A stretch of DNA of 64,000 nt, from assembly GCA_021780755.1 (NCBI GenBank), contig JAJXYF010000010.1, forward strand, positions 109,238 through 173,237, read 5' to 3'. Of this stretch, positions 44,125-52,117 are shown in pieces. Origin of the DNA: Deltaproteobacteria bacterium (GTDB taxonomy: Bacteria; Desulfobacterota; Binatia; Binatales; Binataceae). Both the position numbers and the translations under genes were made by a program. Within the stretch, counting starts at the first letter, position 1; each line of letters begins with the position of its first letter. The notes beneath the pieces were generated by a model that did not search any database, had not been told where the DNA came from, and saw only the letters and a program-made list of their open reading frames with translations.

Positions 44125-44332
44125 GTTCGGCCTCCAGGTGATGAGTAACGGCGAATCCTCGCGCAAGCGTCCATGCACGCCGCGCCGGTGCGCCGCCATA
44201 CGCAAATGTTTTGTTCGCGTGCAGCCCTCTTTAAAGCACCGACCCCACGCGTCCCGCAAGGATTATCGCGCGCGGCGCAGCGCACGAAGTTCAGGCCGGC
44301 TTGGAGACCTTACTGACCGCCTGGTCGGCGGA

Positions 44333-44380
44333 TTGACATACGGCGATGCTTGTATCAACCTAAGCGCTAGTATTTGCGGC
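44333..44380 (+). promoter_or_regulatory. Probable promoter of the riboswitch-controlled sulfur operon
   Basis: A perfect TTGACA (44333-44338) lies 43 bases before the start of the aptamer. The -10 box is unclear (TATCAA at 44353-44358 is spaced too close at 14 bases). Position fits a leader transcript that begins just before the riboswitch. Confidence 0.4.
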
Positions 44381-44496
44381 CTTATCCAGAGCGGCGGAGG
44401 GACTGGCCCGACGATGCCGCAGCAACCGGTCTCTTTATGATGCTGGTGCTAACTCCTGCGGGGTTCCTGAAGTTTTCGGGAGCCTTGGTAGATAAG
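44381..44496 (+). ncRNA. SAM-I riboswitch (S box) aptamer
   Basis: Closing helix P1 is CTTATC (44381-44386) with GATAAG (44491-44496). Between them lie, in the right order, the invariant S-box core GAGGGACTGGCCCGACGATG (44397-44416), AGCAACCGGT (44421-44430), GGTGCTAACTCC (44446-44457) and a P4 hairpin. The arrangement matches the SAM-binding aptamer described for Firmicutes. Binding of S-adenosylmethionine would stabilise P1 and lead to termination at 44511-44542. It controls the operon starting at 44597. Confidence 0.95.
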
Positions 44497-44524
44497 GCGA
44501 GAGTAGAAGTACCCTCGTCTTATC
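44491..44524 (+). promoter_or_regulatory. Antiterminator of the SAM-I riboswitch
   Basis: GATAAGGCGAG (44491-44501) can pair with CTCGTCTTATC (44514-44524) in 10 of 11 positions plus one G-U. This uses both the 3' strand of P1 and the 5' strand of the terminator, giving the mutually exclusive fold needed for SAM-off control. Confidence 0.85.
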
Positions 44525-44542
44525 GCCGGACGAGGGTTTTTT
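44511..44542 (+). terminator. Riboswitch-controlled rho-independent terminator
   Basis: Stem ACCCTCGTC (44511-44519) with GACGAGGGT (44529-44537), loop of nine, followed by TTTTTT. It lies 55 bases before the first gene of the operon. Confidence 0.93.
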
Positions 44543-44596
44543 GATCCCCCGTCATCGAACCATCTGGAAAGCCGCCGAATCGGAGCGGCTATAAGC

Positions 44597-45313
44597 GTGT
44601 TGGCGAGCAAGCGAATCTTGATTGTGGGTGTCGGCGGTCTCGGAGTGCCCGCCGCCTGCGCCCTCGCGCGTGCGGGATTTGCCGACCTTGGCCTGATCGA
44701 TCCCGACCTTATCGACCTCTCGAATCTGCCGCGCCAGGTCATTTTCGGCGAATCGAATCTCGGCACTGCCAAGGTTGTCGCCGCCGCCCGCCACCTCGCC
44801 GTAATCCTCCCGCGCGCGAAGGTTGAACCGATGCTGTTGAGCCTCGACGCCGCCAACGCCGCCGAAATCATCGCGCGTTTCGATTTCGTGATCGACGCGA
44901 CCGACAGCCCCGCGACCAAGTTTCTTATCAACGATGTCTGCGTCGATCTCGGCGTGTCGTTCGTCTATGGCGGCGTGCTGGGCCTCGCGGGACAGGCGAT
45001 GACGATACTCCCCGGCAGTACCGCTTGCCTGCGCTGCCTCTTTGAAGAACCCCCCGACGAGGCCGACGTCGCGAGTTGCCGCGAGGCCGGGATTATCGGG
45101 CCGGTGGCGGCCGCGATTGGCGCGGCGCAGGCCGTCGAGGCGCTCAGTTTCGTGAACGGTCGAATGCCCGCGCTCGCGGGCACCATGTTGACGCTCGATG
45201 GCTCTCAGAGCGGGCGTGTTCGCCTGACTCCAATAGCGGCGCGGATCGGATGCCGATGTGGCTCCGCCGAATCAAAGGCTACGGCCGGATGCGCTGCGTC
45301 GCCGGCCAGATAA
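44597..45313 (+). CDS. E1-like adenylyltransferase (ThiF/MoeB/HesA family)
   Basis: A 238-residue enzyme that adenylates the C-terminal glycine of a ubiquitin-like sulfur carrier. ATP-site GVGGLGVPAA at the N-terminus; DLSNLPRQVIF with the Arg finger; IDATDSPATKFLIND; the Cys-containing loop SCREAGIIGPVAAAIGAAQA; and zinc ligands CLRC and the C-terminal CRC. It lacks a C-terminal rhodanese domain. First gene of the SAM-riboswitch operon, next to the carrier at 46663, so that carrier is its likely partner. GTG start. Confidence 0.9.
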   Translation: MLASKRILIVGVGGLGVPAACALARAGFADLGLIDPDLIDLSNLPRQVIFGESNLGTAKVVAAARHLAVILPRAKVEPMLLSLDAANAAEIIARFDFVIDATDSPATKFLINDVCVDLGVSFVYGGVLGLAGQAMTILPGSTACLRCLFEEPPDEADVASCREAGIIGPVAAAIGAAQAVEALSFVNGRMPALAGTMLTLDGSQSGRVRLTPIAARIGCRCGSAESKATAGCAASPAR

Positions 45314-45323
45314 CGAGGATGCG

Positions 45324-46586
45324 ATGAGTTACGTTACCAATCTGAAATGTCGTGAGTGCGGCCAGGAATACCCGATCAGCCCGCTCCATGTATGCGAAAC
45401 CTGCTTCGGTCCGCTCGAAGTCGGTTACGACTACGCGAAGATCCGTGCCGCGATCTCGCGCGCGATCATCGAGCGCCGTCCGCACAACCTCTGGCGCTAT
45501 CGCGAACTGCTGCCGGTCGAGGGCGAACCCCAGATCGGTCCGTATTCGGGCTTTACGCCATTGCTCAAGGCCGAGCGCCTAGGCGCCGAACTCGGCATCA
45601 AGAAGCTCTATATCAAGGACGACACCGTCAACCATCCGACGCTCTCGTACAAAGACCGCGTGGTTTCGGTCGCGATCAGCAAGGCGCGCGAATTCGGCTT
45701 CACGACTGTCTCCTGCGCCTCGACCGGGAACCTCGCGACGGCGGTCGCCGCCCATGCCGCACGCGCCGGACTCAACTGCGTCATCTTCATGCCCGAAGGC
45801 GTCGAGACTGGTAAGGTCGTCGGCTCGACCATCTACGGCGCGCGCGTCATCACGATTCGCGGCAACTACGACGACGTCAACCGGCTGTGCAGCGAAATCG
45901 CCGACAAGTACGGCTGGGCCTTCGTGAATATCAACCTTCGCCCATATTATACCGAAGGCGCCAAGACCTTTGGCTTCGAAGTCGCCGAGCAGCTCGGATG
46001 GCGCACGCCCGATCATATCGTGGTACCGACCGCCGGCGGCACCATCCTGCCCAAGGTCGCCAAGGGCTTCAAGGAATTCAAAGAGGTCGGGCTGCTCCGC
46101 GAGAGCGAGTTCAAAATCCATTGCGCGCAGGCGGCCGGCTCCGCTCCCGTCATCCACGCGCTGCACAAGGGCACCGATCTGATTACACCGGTCAAGCCCG
46201 ACACCATCGCCAAGTCGATCGCGATTGGCAATCCGGCCGACGGCTACTATGTCCTCAAGGCGGTGCGCGAGTCCGGGGGATGGGGCGATGTCGCGACCGA
46301 CCCCGAGATCATCGACGCGATCAAACTGCTAGCCGCCACCGAGGGCATTTTTGCGGAGCCCGCGGGCGGCACCACGCTCGCCGTCACCATCAAGCTGATC
46401 GCGCAAAAGCGCATCAAGCCCGACGAGAGCGTGGTGGTATCGATCACCGGAAACGGCTACAAAACGGTCGAGGCGGTGGCACAGTCAATCGAACAACCGT
46501 TTATAATCGAGGCGCGCCTGCGTGAATTCGACGCGCTTTACGAGCGGCTCGGCGGCACGCGCCGCGCGTTGGCCGGCGCGGCATGA
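45324..46586 (+). CDS. thrC: Threonine synthase family PLP enzyme with N-terminal zinc ribbon
   Basis: A 420-residue fold-type II PLP enzyme. Residues 8-35 form a zinc ribbon (CRECG and CETC). The PLP Lys lies in LSYKDRVVSVAISKA (about residue 108); SCASTGNLATAVAAHAARAG binds the phosphate. Threonine synthase converts O-phosphohomoserine to threonine. Because it sits in a SAM-controlled operon with sulfur-carrier genes, use of the same intermediate to make homocysteine is also possible. Start ATG 45324 is preferred to an in-frame upstream start at 45258 that overlaps the E1 gene. Confidence 0.88.
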   Translation: MSYVTNLKCRECGQEYPISPLHVCETCFGPLEVGYDYAKIRAAISRAIIERRPHNLWRYRELLPVEGEPQIGPYSGFTPLLKAERLGAELGIKKLYIKDDTVNHPTLSYKDRVVSVAISKAREFGFTTVSCASTGNLATAVAAHAARAGLNCVIFMPEGVETGKVVGSTIYGARVITIRGNYDDVNRLCSEIADKYGWAFVNINLRPYYTEGAKTFGFEVAEQLGWRTPDHIVVPTAGGTILPKVAKGFKEFKEVGLLRESEFKIHCAQAAGSAPVIHALHKGTDLITPVKPDTIAKSIAIGNPADGYYVLKAVRESGGWGDVATDPEIIDAIKLLAATEGIFAEPAGGTTLAVTIKLIAQKRIKPDESVVVSITGNGYKTVEAVAQSIEQPFIIEARLREFDALYERLGGTRRALAGAA

Positions 46587-46662
46587 CCTTGCGGGCGCCG
46601 CGTCCCTGGCATAATCATCGAAGTTCGCCTTGGCGATTTTTTCAGGAGGTTTGATCCTCGAC

Positions 46663-46941
46663 ATGGCTGTTAAGGTTAGAGTACCGACCCCGCTGCGCCG
46701 CTTTACCGCGGGCGTTGACGAAGTTACCGCCGATGGCGATTCCATCAAGGCCGTCCTCGACGACCTCGATCGCCGCCACCCCGGAATGCGCGAGCGCCTG
46801 CTCGACGACAACGGCGAACTGCGCCGCTTCGTCAACGTCTATCTGAACGGCGACGACATCCGCTTCCTCAACCAGCTCAGCTCCAAGGTCAAGGATGGCG
46901 ACGATATCTCAATCGTCCCGGCGATCGCGGGCGGACGTTAG
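46663..46941 (+). CDS. MoaD/ThiS-like ubiquitin-fold sulfur carrier protein ending GGR
   Basis: A 92-residue beta-grasp protein: PTPLRRFTAGVDEVTADGDSI near the N-terminus and the C-terminal KDGDDISIVPAIAGGR. Active carriers end in Gly-Gly, whose carboxylate is adenylated and thiolated; here an extra Arg follows, so removal of that residue would be required (as the extra residues of some HcyS/QbsE-type carriers are removed by a JAMM peptidase). The closest known logic is CysO of mycobacteria. Start ATG 46663 follows AGGAGG by 13 bases; in-frame TTGs at 46651 and 46630 are less likely. Confidence 0.88.
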   Translation: MAVKVRVPTPLRRFTAGVDEVTADGDSIKAVLDDLDRRHPGMRERLLDDNGELRRFVNVYLNGDDIRFLNQLSSKVKDGDDISIVPAIAGGR

Positions 46942-46951
46942 TCCCGAGATC

Positions 46952-47941
46952 GTGCCGGTCGCGCGCGCCCTCAGCGTGCTCGATCTCATCGGCAATACGC
47001 CGCTGCTCGAGATCACTCGGCTGACTGAGGGCCTGCTGCGCCCGGGCGTGCGCATCTTCGCCAAGCTCGAGGGCTTTAACCCCGGCGGCTCGGTGAAAGA
47101 TCGCGCCGCGCGCAAGATGATCGAACTCGGCCTCGCCCGCGGCGAACTGCGCCCCGGCAAGGTCATCCTCGATTCGACCTCCGGCAACACCGGCATCGCG
47201 CTCGCGATGGTCGGGGCCGCGCTCGGTTATCCGGTCGAGCTCGTGATGGCCTCCAACGTCAGCCGCGAGCGCAAGAAAATTATCGAGGCCTTCGGCGCCA
47301 AGCCTATTTACTCCGATCCGCTCGAAGGCTCCGACGGCGCGATCGTGCTGTGCCGCAAGATTATCGACGCCGATCCCGATCGCTACTTCAAGCCCGATCA
47401 ATATAACAACGAGGCCAACCCGCTCGCCCATTTCGAGACCACCGGTCCCGAAATCTGGCGCCAGACTGAGGGCGCGGTTACCCACTTCGTCGCCGGCATC
47501 GGCACCAGTGGCACCATCATGGGCACCGGCCGCTTCCTCAAGTCGCGCAACCCCGGCGTCAAGGTCATCGCGGTCGAACCCGACGACGCGATGCACGGCC
47601 TCGAAGGCCTCAAACACATGGCCACCTCGATCGTCCCCGGCATCTACCACGAGAGCGAACTCGACGACAAAATGCAGGTCAGCACCGAAGACGCCTACGA
47701 AATGGTCTATGCGCTCGGCGAGTTCGAGGGCCTGCTGGTCGGCCAGTCGTCGGGGGCCGCGATGGTCGCGGCGCTCAAGCTCGCAAGTTCGCTCCGCGAG
47801 GGCACCGTCGTCACGATTTTCTCCGACTTCGGCGAAAAATATCTCTCCACCAATCTCTGGATCGGATGGCAGGAATGGCGCCGCGAACGTCTGCAGCGCC
47901 TGGTTCGTAAATGGAACGTATCCGCGAACGTTACTACCTGA
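46952..47941 (+). CDS. Cysteine synthase family PLP enzyme (CysK/CysM-like)
   Basis: A 329-residue fold-type II enzyme. PLP Lys in NPGGSVKDRAARKMIE (about residue 43); substrate loop STSGNTGIALAMVGA; phosphate-cup GIGTSGTIMGTGRFL. It would form cysteine from an activated serine and sulfide or a protein thiocarboxylate. The neighbouring carrier and E1 suggest the CysM/CysO type. A C-terminal extension (about 25 residues, Trp/Arg-rich) is present. Start is uncertain: GTG 46952 is used; ATG 46895, inside the carrier gene, is an alternative. It overlaps the NIL gene by 31 bases. Confidence 0.88.
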   Translation: MPVARALSVLDLIGNTPLLEITRLTEGLLRPGVRIFAKLEGFNPGGSVKDRAARKMIELGLARGELRPGKVILDSTSGNTGIALAMVGAALGYPVELVMASNVSRERKKIIEAFGAKPIYSDPLEGSDGAIVLCRKIIDADPDRYFKPDQYNNEANPLAHFETTGPEIWRQTEGAVTHFVAGIGTSGTIMGTGRFLKSRNPGVKVIAVEPDDAMHGLEGLKHMATSIVPGIYHESELDDKMQVSTEDAYEMVYALGEFEGLLVGQSSGAAMVAALKLASSLREGTVVTIFSDFGEKYLSTNLWIGWQEWRRERLQRLVRKWNVSANVTT

Positions 47942-48156
47942 GCTACCCGCGCGCCCTCATCCGGGAGCCCATTCTTTACCAGTTGGTCAAGAAGTTCGAC
48001 CTGGTTTTCAATATCCGTGGCGCCAGTGTGTCTGAGGATATGGGCCTGGTCGCAGTCGAATTCGAAGGCACTAACGATCAGATCGAACGCGCCATCGCAT
48101 GGCTGCGGGCGACCGGCGTTACCGTCGAGCCGATCGAGAAGAACGTCATCGAGTAG
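47911..48156 (+). CDS. NIL-domain protein
   Basis: An 81-residue single NIL domain (ferredoxin-like fold, also found at the C-terminus of the methionine ABC transporter ATPase MetN, where it binds methionine). Seen features: LIREPILYQLVKKFDLVFNIRGASV and DQIERAIAWLRATGVTVEPI. In this context it may sense or bind methionine or another amino acid and regulate the pathway enzymes; this is inference. It begins inside the cysteine-synthase-like gene. Confidence 0.88.
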   Translation: MERIRERYYLSYPRALIREPILYQLVKKFDLVFNIRGASVSEDMGLVAVEFEGTNDQIERAIAWLRATGVTVEPIEKNVIE

Positions 48157-48191
48157 CGCGCGCAGCGCGATCCCCGCGCCGATTCAATCCC

Positions 48192-48869
48192 GTGGCGTTG
48201 ACCAATCGTCAAATCGAACGCTACAGCCGTCAGCTTATCGTCAAGGATTTCGGCGGTATCGCGCAGGAACGACTCCTCGCGGCGCGCGTTTTATTGCTTG
48301 GAGATTATGCGGACACTGGCGTGCTCGCGTATCTGGCCGGCGCCGGCGTCGGACACCTCGATCTGCGCGCGGATCTCGATCGCGCCGCAAGCGCCAACCT
48401 CATCGCTCGCATGCGCGACCTCAATCCCGATTCCATTGTGCGCGTGGTCTCCGAATCCCGCGGATTTGCCGAATTCGATCTGGCGCTCATCCTCGCAAAT
48501 GATGAAGCTATGCTGGATCAAGCTCGCACGCTCTGCGATCGGCGCACCAACGGCGCGGACCATTTCGGAATAATCCTCGCCCGCCTCGACATGCCTCCGA
48601 GAATCGCGGTGATCCCGCGATGTCCGCCATGTCCGCAATGTACCAGCGCCGGCGATCTGCTCGGCCCCGTTGGTGCGCGCGCCGATAACGCCGGCTTCGT
48701 CGCGAGTCTCGCGGCGCTAGAAGCGATCAAACTTCTCGCCCGCTTCGTCCCCGCGCCAAAGCCTTCGCTGATAGAGTTCCGCGGCTACGAAACCTCCGCC
48801 CATATCATCGATTCGGCGCCGGGCTCGAACTGTACCTGTTCGGCCATCCAGGCGGCAGGAAGGTCGTGA
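48192..48869 (+). CDS. Degenerate E1-like (ThiF/MoeB) protein
   Basis: 225 residues. The N-terminus is typical of MoeB/ThiF (IERYSRQLIVKDFGGIAQERL, where the family keeps RYxRQ), and the C-terminal part keeps GPVGARADNAGFVASLAALEAIKLL with paired Cys (CPPCPQC, CTC). But the ATP-binding GxGGxG is replaced (LLLGDYADTG), the Arg-finger segment is lost and the middle is diverged. It is probably a non-catalytic partner of the active E1 at 44597. Start GTG 48192 (VALTNRQ); the frame is open upstream to 48099 but that part is unlike E1 proteins. Confidence 0.82.
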   Translation: MALTNRQIERYSRQLIVKDFGGIAQERLLAARVLLLGDYADTGVLAYLAGAGVGHLDLRADLDRAASANLIARMRDLNPDSIVRVVSESRGFAEFDLALILANDEAMLDQARTLCDRRTNGADHFGIILARLDMPPRIAVIPRCPPCPQCTSAGDLLGPVGARADNAGFVASLAALEAIKLLARFVPAPKPSLIEFRGYETSAHIIDSAPGSNCTCSAIQAAGRS

Positions 48870-49618
48870 TGATCCCGCCGAATCCTCACGCGAAACTTTG
48901 GCTATTCGATTTCGACAACACCCTCGCCGCCCTCGAACGCGAAGTCGATTGGCCCGGCAGCCGCCGCGAACTCGAGGCCTGGCTGCGCGCTCGGGGCGTC
49001 AACGAGGAAATCTTCGCCGAGATTCCCAGGGGCAATCTTCCGCTCTATGCCGCGCTGCATTCGCAATGGCTGCGCACGCCGCAGACGACGCACATCGCGC
49101 GGCCACCCTCTGACGCCGAAGCGCTCTTGCGTCGCGCCTCCGAAATAATCGAGCGCCATGAACTCATCGGCGCCGACCGCGCCGCGCCGACTCCGGGCGC
49201 GATCGATCTACTCAAGGCGATCGCCGTTCGCGGTGCCGTCGCGATCATCGTGACCTCGAACTCGTCGCGCACCGTCGCGCATTGGCTCGAGCGCCACCGC
49301 GCCGGCAATCTCGTCCGCGCGATCGTCGGCCGCGACGGCCTGCTCGCGCTGAAACCTTCGCCCGAAATGGTCGCCCACGCGATCGCGGTCGCCACCGTCC
49401 CCGCGGCCGACGCGGTATTCGTCGGCGACAGCATTGCTGACTTCGAAGCGGCCCGCGCCGCTGGACTCGGCTTCTATGGGATTGCCACTACTGAGTCCGC
49501 TCGCGACCTCCTCATCGCAGCCGGCGCCACCGACCTCTTTGCCTCGCCCGCGGCCCTCAGAATTCATCTGAATCTAGCGCCTTCCGAAACGGCCTCTTCC
49601 GATCGCGACTCGAATTAG
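48869..49618 (+). CDS. HAD-superfamily phosphatase
   Basis: A 249-residue phosphatase: catalytic DFDNTLA near the N-terminus (second Asp present), VTSNSSR as motif II, LKPSPEM with the Lys, and [17 protein letters not shown] as motif IV. It resembles phosphoglycolate/pyrophosphate-type HADs; the substrate is unknown. ATG 48869 shares its A with the preceding stop (TGATG); GTG 48866 is an alternative. Its place before APS kinase suggests a role in sulfur nucleotide turnover, but this is inference. Confidence 0.87.
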   Translation: MIPPNPHAKLWLFDFDNTLAALEREVDWPGSRRELEAWLRARGVNEEIFAEIPRGNLPLYAALHSQWLRTPQTTHIARPPSDAEALLRRASEIIERHELIGADRAAPTPGAIDLLKAIAVRGAVAIIVTSNSSRTVAHWLERHRAGNLVRAIVGRDGLLALKPSPEMVAHAIAVATVPAADAVFVGDSIADFEAARAAGLGFYGIATTESARDLLIAAGATDLFASPAALRIHLNLAPSETASSDRDSN

Positions 49619-49703
49619 CGGCGCTTACGGTTGCCTTCGCTGCGGAATATATATAACTTATAAGACCAACAAAGTAATCTATCTCGGAGCGACTATTCAT
49701 CAC

Positions 49704-50249
49704 ATGAGCGAAGGTTTTACCCTGTGGTTCACCGGTCTTTCGGGCGCCGGCAAGTCAACGCTGGCCAATCTGGTCGCCGAGGAACTCCGTGGACGCGGTC
49801 ATCGCGTCGAAATCCTCGACGGCGACGAAGTTCGCACCAACCTCTCCAAGGGCCTCGGTTTTTCCAAAGAGGATCGCGATACCAACATCCGTCGCATCGG
49901 ATGGGTCTGCCGGCTGCTCGCGCGCAATGGCGTCATCGCGATCTCCGCGGCGATTTCTCCGTACCGCGAAATTCGCGACGAGGTCCGCGGGATACACGAC
50001 CGCTTCTTCGAGGCCTTCGTCCATTGCCCCATCCCCACGCTCGCCGAGCGCGACGTCAAGGGCCTCTACAAAAAAGCACTGGCGGGCGAGATCAAGAATT
50101 TCACCGGCGTCTCCGATCCCTACGAGGAGCCGCTCAATCCTGAAATCATTCTTAATTCCGAGACCGAGACCAAAGAGCAAAGCCTCGCGCGCCTGCTCGC
50201 CGCTCTCGAAGCACAGAAATTTATTTTCCCCAGTGGAGGCGCACGATGA
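49704..50249 (+). CDS. cysC: Adenylyl-sulfate (APS) kinase
   Basis: A 181-residue kinase that phosphorylates adenosine 5'-phosphosulfate to PAPS. Walker [10 protein letters not shown] (residues 10-18); the family [21 protein letters not shown] and the lid-region [15 protein letters not shown] are present. The 85-base gap upstream is AT-rich (TATATAACTTATAAG) and may be an additional promoter. It overlaps sat by four bases, forming a cysC-sat pair. Confidence 0.95.
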   Translation: MSEGFTLWFTGLSGAGKSTLANLVAEELRGRGHRVEILDGDEVRTNLSKGLGFSKEDRDTNIRRIGWVCRLLARNGVIAISAAISPYREIRDEVRGIHDRFFEAFVHCPIPTLAERDVKGLYKKALAGEIKNFTGVSDPYEEPLNPEIILNSETETKEQSLARLLAALEAQKFIFPSGGAR

Positions 50250-51424
50250 GCAGCGTTGCTAATGATCCGATTTCCGCGCACGGCAATGGTGATCTCGTGG
50301 ACTTGAAGGCGCCCGCCGCTGAGCATGCCGCCCTTCGTGCCCATGCCGAAAAGCTCCCGGTCGTGACGCTCGGAGCGCGTGAAATCGCCGACCTCGAGAT
50401 GCTTTCATCCGGCGCGTTCTCACCGCTCACCGGTTTCATGGGCGAGGCCGATTACCTCCGCAGCCGCGACGATCTGCGCTTGGCCTCCGGCATCCCGTGG
50501 TCGATTCCGATCACGCTCGGGGTTGACGAGGCCGCCGCGCATTCGGTCGCGCCCGGCCAGGATGTGGCGCTAGCGACGGAGTCCGGCGTGCGTATCGCCA
50601 TCCTGAAACTCGCCGAGATCTATAAAGTCGATCGTCAGAAGGAGGCGCAGGCAGTCTTCGGCACCGCCGATGACGCCCATCCCGGCGCCAAAAACGTCAC
50701 TTCGACGCCACCCTTCTGCCTCGCTGGCAAGGTCATCCTGTTCGCCGATATCCCCGGCCGCACGTTCCTTGAATACCGGCTTGACCCGCGCGAGACCCGC
50801 GCGAAGTTTCGCGAACTCGGATGGCGCAAAATCGTCGCCTTCCAGACCCGCAACCCGACCCATCGCGCCCACGAATACATCCAGAAGGCCGCCCTCGAAA
50901 TCTGCGACGGCCTGCTGCTCCATCCGCTGGTCGGAGAGACCAAGGGCGATGACGTTCCCGCGGCGGTTCGGATGGAAACCTACAAGGTACTGCTCGAACT
51001 CTACTATCCGAAGAATCGTGCGCTGCTCACCGTGATGCCCGCGCACATGCGCTACGGCGGTCCGCGCGAGGCCATCCTGCACGCCATCATCCGGCGCAAC
51101 TACGGATGCACCCACTTCATCGTCGGCCGCGACCACGCCGGCGTCGGCACCTACTACGGTACCTACGACGCGCAGAAGATCTTCGATCGCTACGCGCCCG
51201 GAGAGATCGGCATCACCACACTGAATTTCGAGAACACCTTTTATTGCGGCAAATGCGGCGGGATGGCGTCCTTCAAGACCTGCCCGCATACCGACGCCGA
51301 TCGCCTGCTGCTGTCCGGCACCAAGGTGCGTGAGATGCTGCGCGCCGGTCAGGCGCCGCCGCCCGAATATACCCGCCCTGAGATCGCGGCGATTCTCACG
51401 CGCGCGATGCACGGCCAGACCTGA
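50246..51424 (+). CDS. sat: Sulfate adenylyltransferase (ATP sulfurylase, homo-oligomeric type)
   Basis: A 392-residue ATP sulfurylase converting sulfate and ATP to APS and pyrophosphate. The nucleotide-binding motif [13 protein letters not shown] and [12 protein letters not shown] are intact, and a zinc-type [15 protein letters not shown] segment lies near the C-terminus, as in bacterial and archaeal homo-oligomeric enzymes that work in assimilation or dissimilation. Together with cysC it supplies PAPS. No APS or PAPS reductase is in the window. A bidirectional terminator follows. Confidence 0.95.
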   Translation: MSSVANDPISAHGNGDLVDLKAPAAEHAALRAHAEKLPVVTLGAREIADLEMLSSGAFSPLTGFMGEADYLRSRDDLRLASGIPWSIPITLGVDEAAAHSVAPGQDVALATESGVRIAILKLAEIYKVDRQKEAQAVFGTADDAHPGAKNVTSTPPFCLAGKVILFADIPGRTFLEYRLDPRETRAKFRELGWRKIVAFQTRNPTHRAHEYIQKAALEICDGLLLHPLVGETKGDDVPAAVRMETYKVLLELYYPKNRALLTVMPAHMRYGGPREAILHAIIRRNYGCTHFIVGRDHAGVGTYYGTYDAQKIFDRYAPGEIGITTLNFENTFYCGKCGGMASFKTCPHTDADRLLLSGTKVREMLRAGQAPPPEYTRPEIAAILTRAMHGQT

Positions 51425-51465
51425 CTCGAACGATCACTTCGAAATCGTCAGCGGCGCGCATCATC

Positions 51466-51503
51466 AAAACGGCGGGACGCTCTGAATGGCATCCCGCCGT
51501 TTT
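51466..51503. terminator. Bidirectional rho-independent terminator
   Basis: A perfect 12-base stem (AAAACGGCGGGA, 51466-51477, with TCCCGCCGTTTT, 51492-51503) with A/T ends on both strands, between converging sat and the NTF2-like gene. Confidence 0.9.
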
Positions 51504-51537
51504 TCATTTCCAGATCAAGGTTTTGAAGGCGCCCGCG

Positions 51538-51951
51538 CTATTGGAGCGGTGGTTCATCATCGGGCGGCGCCATGATCGGCGAGCCATGATGCAGTATCAT
51601 CAGCCATTCGCCGCCCGCCCGCTCGAACACGTTGGTGGCGAGCACCTGCGATAGCGATCCGCCGTCGTACCCGCGCTGCGTCAGGTTCTCCTCGACCAAC
51701 ACCACCGCCAGGTCGCCGTTCACCGTCACCGCCTCGTCGCGCAACTCGAACTTCATCTCGAAGGCGCCCTGAAAGATCCGTTCCCAACTCGTCATCACCG
51801 GCCCCCATCCGGTCAGCCGGCGCCATCCCGGATGTACGCAGGCGATACGCTGATCGCGCAGCCATACGCGCTCCATCTGGGCGAGGTCGAGACTTTCGAA
51901 GGCGCGATAGAAGGCGCGGTTGGCGTTGAGTATTGCGTCGCGGTCGGACAT
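51538..51951 (-). CDS. NTF2-like (SnoaL-type) protein
   Basis: A 137-residue protein of the calcium/calmodulin-kinase-association or SnoaL_3 type: AFYRAFESLDLAQMERVWLRD at the N-terminus and the hydrophobic strands up to GEWLMILHHGSPI. Such proteins carry small hydrophobic ligands or act as isomerases; activity unassigned. Start ATG 51951; the frame extends to 51972 without a good start. Confidence 0.82.
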   Translation of the reverse strand: MSDRDAILNANRAFYRAFESLDLAQMERVWLRDQRIACVHPGWRRLTGWGPVMTSWERIFQGAFEMKFELRDEAVTVNGDLAVVLVEENLTQRGYDGGSLSQVLATNVFERAGGEWLMILHHGSPIMAPPDDEPPLQ

Positions 51952-52049
51952 GGCGGTCGGTTCCCTCTTCATACGACCCTACGTCGGGTGCCCGTTCGGC
52001 GCCAGCGTCACGGACGCCGCCTGGAGCGCCGGCAAGGCCATCTCTACCC

Positions 52050-52095
52050 TTGATTGTCGATTTGAAATCAAGATATATACTGTTTAATCAAGATA
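52050..52095. promoter_or_regulatory. AATCAA-type repeats upstream of the cupin gene
   Basis: AATCAAGATA occurs at 52066-52075 and again at 52086-52095, exactly 20 bases apart, and its inverse CTTGAT is at 52050-52055. This is the AT-rich promoter region of the cupin gene, two helical turns between repeats, so it is a good candidate operator. Confidence 0.45.
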
Positions 52096-52117
52096 AATCC
52101 GCGATGGAGGGGAAGCC

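Noticed and set aside
49619..49703. Second riboswitch before cysC
   Set aside because: The gap is only 85 bases and AT-rich, with none of the S-box core seen at 44381; at most a promoter.
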